DNA of 64,000 nt, taken from contig CM049307.1 of the NCBI GenBank assembly GCA_026874595.1, positions 25,521,079-25,585,078 of the forward strand. The letters run 5' to 3'. Origin of the DNA: Sipunculus nudus (Eukaryota; Annelida; Sipuncula; Golfingiida; Sipunculidae). The translations under genes and the position numbers were made by a program. Shown in pieces: positions 23,923 to 39,000 of this stretch. Each line of letters begins with the position of its first letter. Position 1 is the first letter of the stretch. The notes under the pieces were generated by a model. It was not told the DNA's origin and searched no databases. It was given only the letters and a program-made list of their open reading frames with translations.

Positions 23923-26900
23923 GTGACATGTTTATAAAATCCTGTATTGTTGTCATGTGGTTATAACATCAGACTAGAAAGCATCAGCTGGAAATAACCT
24001 GGCTTCTGATGACAGGAAATATTCAGACGTGTGTACAGTCAAGTAATATCAATAGGACAATTTATTGGTGCCAAGAATGTTTGTAACACTTGTGAGTTCA
24101 GTGTCTACAGTCAAGTGGGGAAACCATTTTAACCAGTCAGTTTATTACATGACAAACTAAAAATGATGATTAACTACTGAAAATAATAATTGAATGTGCT
24201 GGGAATGCTTTTCATTCATTGTGTATGTGCTAAGGCCAACACCCCAGCTCTGTGCTGTGCATGTTATATACTGTTTGATTTGACCTTTGACCTTTTATCC
24301 CTTTGCAGATCCTTCTGGAACCATATGAGTATATCTTACAGATTCCTGGCAAGCAGGTCAGGACTAAGTTAGCAACAGTAAGTTTTCATCAAATTATTAT
24401 GAGATACTTCCGCATGTCTGCATGTGTCTTCATTATCACTTACAGTAATACCATTTTGCATCTCAGCACCATTTTATGTTCGATCAGTGAAACATGTAAC
24501 CTTTGAGAGATATGTTCATACTAGATCATTCCTTTGTATGACATCATAAAATAGGATCAATTGCAAATATGTTTAATAGTATCACTCTGTAGCATATTGC
24601 ATTATTTAAACTTACCTGGTAGTTTAATTTAACTGAATGTGTTTTATTTTAGCTGGCACTGAGAAGCAAGGTGGTATTACCAGAAATGACAAAAAAAGGA
24701 AACTTAAAATACATATGTGTTTATTATGTATGAGAGTCACGTGTATCATATAGTGAAAGGAATAAATTCTGTTTTATGGAGCTTAGAAAAACTAATATTG
24801 GTTGTTATATTAATAGGCAATATTTAAAATTGATGGACAGAACTTTTTATTATATCTATCAATGAAATGGCAAGATACAAATACTGCAATTATCTGTTAC
24901 CAACCTGTTATGTCACTGCCATTACCTGATAACTGCACAGTTATCTTTATTTTATTGTTATTCACATGAAAATTTACACATTTTTAGATCTCATGAGTCA
25001 TGGTTATCTTATCAGGTTCATGAATAAAATAAAAACATTATTTTATTGTATATGACAAGACGGATATCACACTGAATGTGTTTTGTTTTTTGTAGGCTTT
25101 TAATTACTGGCTAAAAATACCAAATGACAAGTTGCAAATCATTGCTGAAGTTACTCAGATGTTACATAATGCAAGTCTCTTGTGAGTGGTTCTATTTATT
25201 TTCAACAAAAATGCAAATCAGTTTTAATGGGATTAATTCCGGCAAATTTTTATTCATTGTACTCACATATGAATGAATATTAAATGCTTTTTAGCTCAGC
25301 TGACTGAAAGTCATCTGAGCTATAGGGATCACCTTTTGTCCGTCGGCCGTCCGGCCGTCCTGGCGTCTGTCTGTTAACAGGGCACAAATCGTAACCGCTA
25401 GAACTGGAATCTTCTTACTTGACATCCAGGGAGGTCCATGAAAAATCTCCTTGGAAACCAGAAATTAGGTCTCTGATACCCATATCCTTCGAGCTATGGG
25501 GCCCCAAAGTACCCCCCAGAAAAGTCCAAAATTTCATACAAAAACTTCAATATCTCATTAACCACTTGACTGATGGTCATGGTTTTTGGCATACATATTG
25601 ATCATGAGAGGTCCCATCAGTTCCTGAAGACTGGTGGCGCCACCTGTATTTTTCGATTTTTTTACGAATTTTTTTCTCTATTTTTGAGACCTTTAAAAAT
25701 GTGAACATCTGTTAACAAGGCACAAATCGTAATGACTGGACTTAGAATCTTCATTCTCGACACATTGAGAGACCTATGAAAAGTCTCCATGGAAACCAGA
25801 AATTAGGTCTCTGTTACCCATATCCTTCGAGCTATGGGGCCCCAAAGTACCCCCCAGAAAAGTCAAAAATTTCATACAAAAACTTCAATATCTCATTAAC
25901 TACTTGACTGATGGTCATGATTTTTGGCATACATATTGATCATGAGAGGTTCCATCAGTTCCTGAAGACTGGTGGCGCCACCTGTATTTTTCGATTTTTT
26001 ACGAATTTTTTTCTCTATTTTTGAGACCTTTAAAAATGTGAACATCTGTTAACAAGGCACAAATCGTAATGACTGGACTTAGAATCTTCATTCTCGACAC
26101 ACTGAGAGACCTATGAAAAGTCTCCATGGAAACCAGAAATTAGGTCTCTGTTACCCATATCCTTCCAGCTATGGGGCCCCAAACTACCCCCCAGAAAAGT
26201 AAAAAATTTCATACAAAAATTTCAATATCTCATTAACTACTTGACTGATGGTCATGATTTTTGTCATACATATTGATCATGAGATGTTCCATCACTTCCT
26301 GCAGACTGGTGGCGCCACCTGTATCCTTCAATTTTTTACGAATTTTTTTCTCTATTTTTGAGACCTTTCAAAATGTAAACATCAGTTAACAAGGCACAAA
26401 TCGTAAAGACTGGACCTAGAATCTTCATTCTTGATACACTGAGAGACCTATGAAAAGTCTCCATGGAAACCAGAAATTAGGTCTCTGTTACCCATATTCT
26501 TCGAGCTATGGAGCCCCAAAATACCCCCAAGAAAAGTAAAAAATTTCATACAAAAACTTCAATATCTCAATAACTGCATCACTGATGGTCATGATTTTTG
26601 GCATACATATTGATTATGAGATGTTCCATCAGTTCCTGCAGACTTGTGGCGCCACCTTTATTGTTTGATTTTTTTACGATTTCTTCCTCTATTTTTGAGA
26701 CCTTTAAGGATGCTGGCATCTGTTAGCATGGCACAAATCGTAACGACTGGACCTAGAATCTTCATTCTCAATACACTGAGAGGTCCATGGAAAAAAATAT
26801 CCTTGGAAACCAGAAATTAGGTCTCTGTTACCCATATTCTTCGAGCTATGGAGCCCTAAAGTACCCCCCCAGAGTAGTCAAAAATTTCATACAAAAACTT

Positions 26901-29900
26901 CAATATCTCAATAACTACATCACTGATGGTCATGATTTTTGGCATACATATTGATTATGAGATGTTCCATCAGTTCCTGCAGACTGGTGGTGCCACCTAT
27001 ATTGTTTGATTTTTTTACGATTTCTTCCTCTATTTTTGAGACCTTTAAGGATGCTGGCATCTGTTAGCATGGCACAAATCGTAACGAATGGACCTAGAAT
27101 CTTCATTCTCAATACACTGAGAGACCTATGAAAAGTCTCCATGAAACCAGAAATTAGGTCTCTGTTACCCATATCCTTTGAGCTATGGGGCCCCAAAGTA
27201 CCCCCCCCCCCCCAGAGTAGTCAAAAATTTCATACAAAAACTTCAATATCTCAATAACTACATCACTGATGGTCATGATTTGTGGCATAACTATTGATCA
27301 AGAGGTGTTCCATCAGTTCCTGCAGACTGGTGGCACAACCTGCATTTGTTCGGGTTTTTTTTACGAATGTTTTATCTATTTTTGAGACCTTTAAAGATAT
27401 GAACATCTGTTAACAGGGCACAAATCATAAAAACTGGACCTAGAATCTTCATTCTTGACACACAGAGAGACCCATGAAAATTCACCATGGAAACCTGAAA
27501 TTAGGTCTCTGTTACCCATATTCTTTAGGCTGTATGGCTCCAAAATACTCCCCAGAATAATGGAAAATTTGATACAAAAAGTGCAGTATCTCAATAAATA
27601 CAACACTGATGGTCATGATTTTTGGCATACATATTGATCATGAGCTGTTCCATCAGTTTCTGCAGAGAGGGTGTGCCACCTCTATTTTTTTCAAATTTTT
27701 ACGAATTTTTTTTCTCTTTTTTCGAGACCTTTGAATATGTGGTTATCTATCAAGAGGGTACAAATTGCAACAACTGGACCTAGAAACTTCATTCTTGTCA
27801 TGCAAGGAGGCCCATGAAGAGTGCCTGTGGAAACTTGAAATTAGGTCTCTGTTACCCATATCCTTCAAGCTATAGGACTCTGAAGTATCCCTCAGAATAA
27901 TGGACAATTTGATACAAAAGCTGAAGTATCTGAACAACTAATACGGAGATCATCATGATTCTTTGCATGGATATTGACCATTAAGTGTTTTTAGCTCAGC
28001 TGACTGTAAGTCATCTGAAGTATCCCTCAGAATAATGGACAATTTGATACAAAAGCTCAAGTATCTAAACAACTATTGCAGTGATCACCATGATTCTTTG
28101 CATGGATATTGATCATGGAATGTGTAATCAGTTTCTGCAGTATGGTGGCGCCACCTGTATTTTTTTTATTTTTACAAATTTTTTTCTCTATTTTTGAGAC
28201 CTCATAAGATGCGGTCATCTGTTAACATGGCACAAATCTTAACAACTGGACCTAGAATCTTCTCTCTTGACATGCTGAGAGGCCCATGAAAAGTCTCCTT
28301 AAAAACTTGAAATTAGGTCTCTGTCACCCATAACCTCTGAGCTATGGGGCTCCAAAGTACCCCCCAGAATAATGGAAAATTTGATACAAAAGCTCAAGTA
28401 TCTGAACAATTATGATATTGATCACCATGATTCTTTGCATGGATATTGATCATGAAATGTTTCATCAGTTTCTGCATTCTGGTGGCGCCACCTCTATTTT
28501 TTCAATTTTTAGCTCAGCTGACTGAAAGTCATCTGAGCTGTAGGGATCACCTTTTGTCCGTTGTCTGTCCGGCCATCCAGGCGTCTGTCTGTTAACAGGG
28601 CACAAATTGTAACCACTATACCGGGAATCTTCTTACTTGAAATCCTGGGAGGTCTATGGAAATTCTCCTTGTAAACCTGAAATTAGGTCACTGTGACCTA
28701 TATTCTTCGAGCTATAGGGTTCTGAAGTACCCCCCACAATAATGCAAAATTTAATACAAAAGCTCAAGTATCTGAACAACTAATGCATTAATCACCATGA
28801 TTCTTTGCATGGATATTGATCATGGAGTGTTTCATCAATTTCTGGAGATTGGTGGTGCCACCTATATTTTTTTTATTTTTTACGATTTATTTTTCTCTAC
28901 TTTTGTGATCTTTAAACATTTGGTCATCTGTAAACAGGGCACAAATCATAATGACTGGACCTAGAATCTTCTCTCCTCACCTCCAGGGAAGCCCATAAAA
29001 GGTCTACATGGAAACCCGAAATAAGGTCCCTGTTACCCATATTCTGTAAGCTATGGGGCTCTGAAGTACCCCCCAGAATAAAGATTTGGTCATATATTAA
29101 CAGGGCACAAATCATAATGACTGGACCTAGAATCGTCTGTCCTCACCTCCAGGGAAGCCCATAAAAGGTCTACATGGAAACCCGAAATAAGGTCCCTGTT
29201 ACCCATATCCTTCATGCTCTGGGGCTCCGAAGTACTCCCCAGAATAAAGATTTGGTCATCTGTTAACAGAGCACAAATTATAATGAATTGACCTAGAATC
29301 TCCTTTCTTGATATGCTGGGAGGCCCCTGAAAAGTCTCCTTGTGCACCTGAAATAACATCTCTGTTACCCATATCCTTCATCCTATGCGGCTTTGAAATA
29401 CCCCCCAGAAAAAAACATTTGAATTTGTTAACAGGGCACAAATCATAATAACTGGACCTAGAATTTTATTTTTTGACATGCTGGGAGACCCCTGAAAAGT
29501 CATCTTGTAAACCTTGAAAATAGGTGTCTGTTACCCATATCCTTCATGCTACAGAGCTCCATAGTACCCCAATGAATATTGGATGATTTTATACAAAAGG
29601 TCAAGTTTGGAAAAAGTATTTCATTCAAATTTGACATTCAGATGATAAAATTACTTTTGTCAATGTCTTCCTGGTCAGCTGAGCGTCATGACCCCTGGGT
29701 CACTTGTTGTCAGTTATTACACATAAATATAAATTAATTTAAGGAAAAATATACAGTAAAACCTCGTTGTGTCGAAGTCGAAGGGACTGGTGAATTTACT
29801 TCGACACAACCAGAGTTCGAGACAACCGATGTTCATTATATTTAACCTTCTTGAGCCGCTATTATTATCGATAAATACTGCTCATGTATAGGGCCTATAT

Positions 29901-30033
29901 TATATAGTTGTCATAAATGATTGCATGAATCCTTTAGATTCTTATTGTTATATCTTTTGATTCATTTATTTTGTTGAGACGATATCTTTTAGCGTCATAA
30001 TTTTTTTAATTTGAAATAGAAAAATAGTGTGTG

Positions 30034-30074
<41 letters not shown>

Positions 30075-33000
30075 AACGAGGTTTTTATGGTCTTTACATC
30101 AAGCTTTCACCAAGCAGGCTGCGACGCCATAGCAAACAGGACACGAACAATATAAATGTGAAGCAGTAATACAGTATATAGTACTGTATGGTAAATAAGA
30201 GTCATTCTGATTTCATCTTCCTCCCTTTATATAGAGTCCTGTATGTTTATCCTAGACACATCAAAGGGAAGGATTGGATTATGTTTGGTTATCAATAACT
30301 TCTCATTAATGCTTTGTTGGCGAGAGAAGAAAGGCATGATCATGAGGGACATATTGGCCAAATAGGTAAACAACGGACTAGGTATGTAGGCCAACGCGCT
30401 TATTGAGTAAGATCCTTGCCGGTATTAATTATGTAACTGGTCATCGCGGCCGTAGGTATGGTTGTTGGACCATGCACAACTGTTGTCAAAACATTAAAAA
30501 GCGGCATGACCTCGAGTCGAGCGACAGACCCATCGCGCTTGATAATTGAGAGCCTTGTCAGTATTAATTAATTATGACTGGTCATTACGGGCCAATCATG
30601 ATTGATGGGCCGTGCACAACTGTTATCCAAACATGACTTAGAATTAAGCGATAGAAATATTGGCTGGGGACCAGCAAAACACCTCGACACATCAGGGTTT
30701 TCGACACATCCGACTTTGACACAAGCAGAGTTAAATTAGTAAGGCTTTAACTGTTTTTTGCAGGGACCCTTCATTCGACTTCGACACATGCGGAAATTCG
30801 ACTTAACCGAGTTCGACACAACGAGGTTTCACTGTATTTTAAATTATTTTACAAGTGTACATATCTGTTTCCATTGATGAACTGCTAAATCCTCTTACAA
30901 ACTGCTATGTATGTTTCAGTGTCAGTGGTGTAGTGGTGTCTATATTTGCACAATTGTGATTTCTATATATATGTCAAGGCCCAGATTGCGATCTGGACGG
31001 ATCTTAGATCTGTCCAGCCCAAATTGTGATCGCAGTTTGGGCTGGCCTGAACTGCGATTGCTATCCAGGCTGGCCAGATCTTAGATCCGTCCAGCCCAGA
31101 TTGCGATCGCAGTTTAGTCCGGCCAGATTGCGATCCTGTCTTCTTTGCTTCAGGATCCCAATCTTGGCAGGACAGATCTTAGATCTGTCCAGCCGAGATT
31201 GCGATCCTAAATTTGACCAGCCCATATTGCAACCCATGCTTTTACTATCACAGGAGTGAAACCTTGGATGTTTTACCAACTCATTTAGTATTGCATGGTA
31301 CCATTTACCCATAATAAATACAATTATACTACACAAAGGCAGTTAATAGTAGTTGGTTGGCACCAATCTTTTCAGTCTCGAAAATGGCGGTTGCACCATG
31401 CAGTGCTTGAAGTGTCCTCTTTCAACACACTTTTCCCCTTTGGAAGTATAATATGGCAACAATAAACAATATGGATCTCTGTACAAGTTTCTCTGCTAAA
31501 ATTTTACATGTTTAGAAATTAACATTGTGAGTCTACTTCTTACAAGATAGATGATAACAAACATCTCAAGAAAAAGAACTTATTTTTTAAGCATTTTCAG
31601 TAAGATTTACCGGGCATAATCAAAGTAGCATAAAAATTCTATGCAATTGCCAGACACGTAGAAATAAAGAGTGGATCTGAAATACCGTTTATTCATGTTA
31701 CAAGTGCTTGCATTAAACAAAGTGGTATACAAGGTATCAAACAGTATCTCAATGATTTGAGTGTGAAATATGACTTCTGCCATTAAAGATCATGAAATAG
31801 TCTATAACCCTTCAAGGGTACATTACAAAATTGGGCCACTTTGTTGCATGTATCCCAGTGATTGTATATTATCAAATGCACTCATAAAATTACATGGTTA
31901 TGGACTTATTATGTTTTTCATGTTTATAGTAGAATAATTTTGTTATGTTTTTCATGTTTATAGTAGAATAATTTCGTGAAAGGTATTATAAAAACATGAA
32001 TCAAAGAACACCAATTTATATTTTAATAAAGCTTGCTAAAGTTTATGAATCATATCAGTCAGTTTATTCAAGCAAATGGAAAGATCACAGGATCCCAGGC
32101 ATCATGAATAGGTAACTAATTAATCAGACCAAATCCTAAACAAGACAAGCAGAACAGTTACTGGTAACAAATTAATATATAATACATAATATTAAGGTTT
32201 ATTAAAAATACTGAATTTTTAAAAGATACATGATGGATGAAAGTATGATATTTAGATGATAGCCTCAAGGTTAATTTCAAAACAATTACTTGGAATTGAT
32301 CACTTACATGGGCTTTGCATTTTAGCAACTGCCTATAATTGTTTCATTTTTTTAACCTTTTCTAGCAAGCAGCATTTTTGCATGACCCTATTTGTATTAG
32401 GCCTATAATAGTATTTAATATGGGGAAATGGTACAATTCAAAACTAAATAAGTTGGTGAGACATCCCATGTTTCACTCCTGTGATAGGAAGGAATGAAAA
32501 GTGCCTTTTTGTATTATAACTGTACTAATTATGGGGAAATGGTACCATACAATACCAAATAAGTTGGTAAAACATCCAAGGTTTCACTCCTGTGATAGAA
32601 AAAGTTTGGATCGCAATATGGGCTGGTCAAGTTAAGGATCGCAATCTCGGCTGGACAGATCTTAGATCTGTCCAGACCAGATTACAATTCTGAAGCAAGA
32701 TAGACAGGATCGCAATCTGGCCGGACTAAACTGCGATCGCAATCTGGGCTGGACGGATCTAAGATCTGGCCGGCCTGGATTGCGATCGCAGTTCAGGCCG
32801 GCCCAAACTGCGATCACAATTTGGGCTGGACAGATCTAAGATCTGTCCAGATTGCAATCTGGGCCTTGACATATATATATGTATATTTTTTGTTTACATG
32901 GATCTTCTTGATTTATTTTCAGAATAGATGATATAGAAGACAATTCTCAGTTAAGGCGGGGAATTCCAGGTCAGTAGATGTCTCAAACATAAGCTTAATA

Positions 33001-36000
33001 TTATAAAAGTAATAAAAAGATAGTGCATGTAAACAGACACATAAATTACCAAAGAAAGCAGCATCAATCTTTTATCTGTGTCACATGTTCCTTTACAGCC
33101 TTCTGATTATTTGTGGTTGTGAAAAAGTTGAGGAAATATTGAATGCTGCTCCTTGGTATTTTCATGCAACATCAGTTACTGTGCAATTTGGCATTATTTT
33201 AAATATTCGATAAATGTTTTTCCACAATATTTTATGGCTCCATGGTTATCAAAACAATAACTCTGAAGATATTATTTCCCTTCATGTATTTTCTCTGTTT
33301 GTCTCATAAAATTGACACGGTCCTGGTTATCTTTCTTTGCTACAGTTGCACATAACATCTATGGGGTGGCACATACAATCAACTCGGCTAATTATATATA
33401 CTTCCTGGGCCTAGAAAAAGTGCTGACACTGAACCATCCTGAGGCCACCAAGGTGTTCACAGGTAAGAATCACCAGTAACATACAATCCTGAATTCATAC
33501 ATTATGAACAGTTGACCATTGATGGATGTGCATAACTCTGGTTTCTCAGTGAACATGTTTTCAGTGAAACTATGAGCTTATAATATAAGTCATCCAAAGG
33601 ATTTATAAAGTGAAGACATGAGTTTTCTCTGAACAGTTCTGCAAACAATAGGATGGTGTACTACATGCTCATTGCACTTGCTGAACCAAGTATGGCAACA
33701 CCTATGTGTATGGAACAGGTCTGAGACCTTTCAGTCAAACGAGAATGTTTTAGTTGTCTGATGACACTACATCAACCTATGGTCAAGTATATGTTTGTGT
33801 ACTTGGTACATGTACTCACTTTCAGAATTGTTTGTACTTGGCTTTAACCTTTTTTGTCATGTACTTGTCACATATGTCCTTGAAAAATAATTATTTTTAA
33901 AGTAATGGTCAGTTATATTATCAGCTATTATACCTGATACACAGGATTGCATTAGCACTGTAGGCCTTGTTCAAAATATACTTATATGAAAACTTACCCT
34001 GCTTCGACAACATTTGACCTGTAGTAAAACTTATTCAGGTCCCTATATTGCCTTTGAATAGCAAAAATTAAGTTACCTACTGTATTCTTCGATATTATTC
34101 TCAATGAGATTTTGAGTGTTTTGATTGTGAATGACAGGAGAGATAGGAATTAGGGAATTTTTAGAACTTTTAACAGAATGTTTTACTAATTTGACTGCTG
34201 AAAGTATGCTTCAATGCAGCATAATCCACAGAACAGTACAGAAAAAGAGTTTCAGTCACTTACCAGGCTGCCAGTAAAGTTAGAAGTTTCAGTTAGCTTC
34301 TCATATATATCACAGGGAAATGTATAATTGTATCCCCAGACAAAGTCGGAATACCTATGATGGTTTAAGCAGGGTCGCGCTGCAGAGATTTTGTTTGGAT
34401 TCGATAACTCAAAACAATTTTTACGGATATTTACCAAACTTGACAACTGCATAGATATGGGTGAGAGGAGGAAGCCTATTTTAAATGGCGTCATGACCTT
34501 TACTAGGAGAGTGACCTTGACCTTGAATAGGTCCATTTTGGGGGAAAATCACACAAATATCTCAAGAAATCTTGCATGGATTGATCCAAAAATCAACTTG
34601 ACTGAAGATCTTGGATAGTGCTGTCCTGTAACAGAAACTGGTGGTGCCACCTGTTATATTTTTCTTGTTTTCATGCCGTTAAATAACCCCATCATTGCGT
34701 ACTGTGAACATTATAAGTCAAAAACTAATGGACAGATTTCTTTCGTATTATGCATATACATAGACATTGGTTATGGGATGATGTATATCTAAATTGGGGT
34801 CATGACCTTTCCTATTAGAGTTGCCTTGACCTTGAATAATGCCATAGATGGTGAAAATCACACAAAATCATAAATATCTCAATAAGGGATGCATGGATTG
34901 GTCAAAAAATCAAATTGACCAAAGATCTTGGATAGCTTTGTCTTTTGTGGAAGCCAGGTTGCGCCACCTTCTGTCCTTTTCTTGTTTGCAGGCCTTTTAA
35001 TTTCCCATCATTGACACTTGACAGTACTGTGAGCATTATAAGTCAAAAACTAATGGACAGATTTGGCTGAAATTGTGCATATCCATTGATCTTGGATACC
35101 TCCATCTTTTATCCAAGACTGGTGGCTCTATCTGCAATCGTAATTGTGTGGCGTTGATCCGTACGTTTGCTTTCGGTGGAAAATGCCCATATCTCCGAAG
35201 TGGTTCAAGGTATTGGTCTGAAATTTGGCATGTCCATCCATCATGGAAAATTTCTCGTAAACCAGACAGGTGGCGCCACCTACCTTCCCGTGTTGGTAGA
35301 ATAAATTAATGCCCTTTTTTGAGAAGTGATTTGCCCTATTGGCCTGAAAATGTGCATGTCCATAGATCTTGGACTCCTTCATCTTGGTGCCATCTGCAAT
35401 CGTTTTGGCGTGGCGTCCATCTTTCAATGTGCTTTGGGTAAAATTGCTCATATCTCTGGAGTGGTTCAAGGTAATTGTCTCAAACCATCTTGGAAAATTT
35501 TCTCGTAAACCAGACAGGTGGTGCCACATACCTTCCCGTTTCTGTAAAATAAATTAATGCTCTTTTTTCAAGAGAGATTCAACATATTGGCCCCCATATT
35601 TGGTGAAAAATATTGTTTCTCAAGTTGATAGATGGAAGAAACCATTGTCGCTTGCCAAGTGTCAGTATATGCTGCTGAAGATGGGGGGCCTATTCTAAAA
35701 TGGGGGGAGGGGTTGTCTAAAGATACTATGGCACCTGCGGTGCCAAGAAATATCTAGTTTATTACTGATTTGTTTGAGGTAGAATATGGTCCAGCTACCT
35801 GTAATACGATTCATATGTGTTTATACTGATTCTGAACTATATTCTATTTTAGAGCAGCTTCTTGAGCTTCATCGAGGGCAGGGTATGGATATTTATTGGC
35901 GAGATGCTTATGAATGTCCCAGTGAGGAGGAATACAAAACTATGGTTATCAGAAGTAAGTCATACTGTACTGCCCAGCTGTGACCTGGAGTTTATTTTTT

Positions 36001-39000
36001 CTCCGGTTTATGTTTTTATAAAAAAAAATTTGACTGAATGTTCTCTCTCCCTGATGTTGTTTCTACTCAAAATGAACCTCTTTAAGATTTCGCACTGACA
36101 GCAGGGACTACTTGTCTCAACTGTCAAACTTCAAAATCAAAATTTGTTAGATTTCAAGAAAAATCATTCTGTTTACATTTCACATGCACATGTTTATAAA
36201 ATATTACATAGTCCTTACCACAAGAACAACAATGTTTATGTTATTTGTCTTGAAACAATTCTTATTAAGCACACTCGAATGGGACTACATTGTCCTCATC
36301 ACTACACTGATTTATACCTATATGCCAGTGGTGTATTTAGAAGCCCCGGTGCATTGTGGGTGGCAGGTTTTGACTCCAGCAATCCCTAAACAGCAGAGTT
36401 GTACTCCTGTGAGTCTGAATGTGCACATTGTGGTCTGAATGTGATGTATGATATAAGATGCCACAAGCATTCAGCATTCTGCATTACCACTAAGTTCAGC
36501 TAGTCAACATAAATACAGCCATGTTCTTTATAATTTAGTTATCTCTTTGGTCTCATCACTATGCTTCTCTTTTTGACAAACAAGTCCATTATTATTTGTA
36601 CTTACATGTTGCCCATTCTTGATTAATAAGGTACAAGTCTGCTCGAATTGGGCTGAGACATGTCTTCTATTGACCAAGTTCACATGGGCTGAGTTCACTT
36701 TGATAGTTAGGAGGCACTGTGATTGACCCCTCCTAAATTACCCAAATAATGTCAAAGTCTGCAGAATTTATGGGAAAATGACACATCTATGAACACATTT
36801 AGCATCGTTCCCAACATTTAATGACGAAAAAAAAGGTATATCTGAGGTGTAGCCTCAGAGAAGTTGCGTAATAACAATCATTTATAATATATATATTGTG
36901 CCTGTTTTACATTGACTGTAACCTTGATACCTGCAGTCTCTCTAATTTTGAAGGTCAGCTGGTTTTGTTATTATGGGGTATTACTTGTGCCAATTTAGGC
37001 ATAATAACACACAAGGATGGAAGATATCATTTGCTCTCTGAACCCATGTGGTAAAACATATAAACCAGTTGAACTGGTACATGTATTTTATTTAACATAT
37101 AATTCAGATTTCTCAATTTTTTCACTCACTGTTGGGCTATAAGAACAAGTAAAAGTATTAATTATTTAGATTAATTATGAAATAAATGATAATACTCTTC
37201 TGTTTTTATTTGCAGAAACAGGTGGCCTATTTGGTCTTGCTGTGAGGTTAATGCAATTATTTAGTGAAAATAAAAGGTTGGTTTTTAACCTAATATGATT
37301 TGTACCATAATTTTTCAATACTAAACGGGATGATAGGTATTAATTTAAGATGAATTTAACAGGAATTACATTTTCATTAACCTTATTAACAGGCACTGGA
37401 AAAGTTGGCAGATATATCAGTTTGACAACTATTCAGTGTGACATTTTATAAATGTGCTGCAGTAAAAATCTTGATGTACAAAGTGGTATTCTGTTTAATG
37501 ATAGCAAAGCAAAAAGGGTGACTTTGGAACTAAATTCAGTCATGTAGAAGTTTGGTGGCATTTGTTTATATTGTTAAGGTCCTTTAAAAATTTTGCAATC
37601 CCTAAATATATAATGTTAAACATATAATGTTTTATGTTGTTAAATAAAATTTCTTTTGTTAGTATGTGTGTAAACCCCTTTTACTTTGTTTCAGTTTTGT
37701 AAACATTTTTGATATAAGTGCCATATTTAATAAAATGCAAGTTACAAAAAGTTATCTGCTACATTAACCAGTTAGTGTATGTATGAATGTTACTTAATTA
37801 TATAATTAGGGACTCATGTCTAATTAATATTTCAGAATATCTAAAGATGCAGGTATAGATGTATGACATTATTTGTATTTACATCTTTATTTATATTTGT
37901 ATACCATTAAACTTAAGGTATGCATCAGAATAACTTTTATTAAGAAAATATTTCTCAGCCGCCATCTTGGACAAGACATTGGGTTTATAGGTTACAAACT
38001 TACTTAAACTTAAGTCACTGGCATTTTCACCATTCAGCAATTTGTTAAACTCCTGAAAACATTTGGTATATGAGTATAAACATTGGGCATATGAGTACTG
38101 AGAGCAAAATTACAGCAGTTTTGTAAACAGTAACTTATGCCCATTTTAGTGTAAATTACATGTAATCAGCGGCTATTTTATATGCTGTCTTAGATTTGCC
38201 AGTCACATGTCTACTCTGTGATACTTAAGTTGATTTTATTGGATTACTTGACCTCAAAACTTCGTAGTAGATACCAAAATTACAATTATAATAATATAAT
38301 AAATATAGATGATTGATGACCATTATGGAATCATTGTGGCCATCTTGGGTCCCATTTTGAAAATAACAACTTTCTATGAGTCTGAACTTGTGTTTTAAGT
38401 TTGCATGTACATCAGCAAAAAAGTTCGAGATTAAATACATGTACCATGTTTGTTCTAATGTAGGGTATGTTGCGTAAGCCATTTGTATAAAGGACACAGC
38501 AGAATATAGTGCACCTAGTGCAGTTTTGGATATTATTTTTACCCAATATTTAATATTTTGTTGTAAAGGAAATGGTTTCAGTCAACATGGCAAAAAGTTT
38601 CAATTAGTTCATTTTCATCAGAAAATGTAAAACACTGAAATTGGCACAATTTTTAAAATGGATCACACATTGTATTTTTATTGTGAAGACCACATTCACT
38701 ATTAATTTTTGTTGGTGAAAGAGCCCCACTAAAGACTATTTGTCCCATGTGGCCCTTTGGAGGGAACCTTTCTGCCTCAGATCATATGGTTTTGTATTTC
38801 AGTGATCTGAAGCCCTTGCTGGACAGTTTGGGCCTCTACTTCCAAATCAGAGATGACTATGCCAACCTGTATTCAGAAGAGGTAAGTTTTCGACAGGGTA
38901 GGATGAAGCCTTTATATGTATACTTTTGTGGTAGGACCAAGCCTAGGGGTTAAGGCTTGTGACTTCAGATTCAATAGCATACCTGTAGACAGGTGAAAAA

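Noticed and set aside
26930-29441. Several overlapping minus-strand ORFs with the repeated phrase [12 protein letters not shown]
   Set aside because: They are translations of successive units of the Y1 tandem array; the shared phrase follows the repeat period, not a protein family.
25293-29707. CRISPR-like array
   Set aside because: Units of 166-338 bp without short spacers, in an animal intron; this is a tandem repeat within a mobile element.
31026-31336. ORFs on both strands over the arm of the foldback element
   Set aside because: Open frames on both strands come from the palindromic, GC-rich arm modules; the right arm gives the mirrored pattern.
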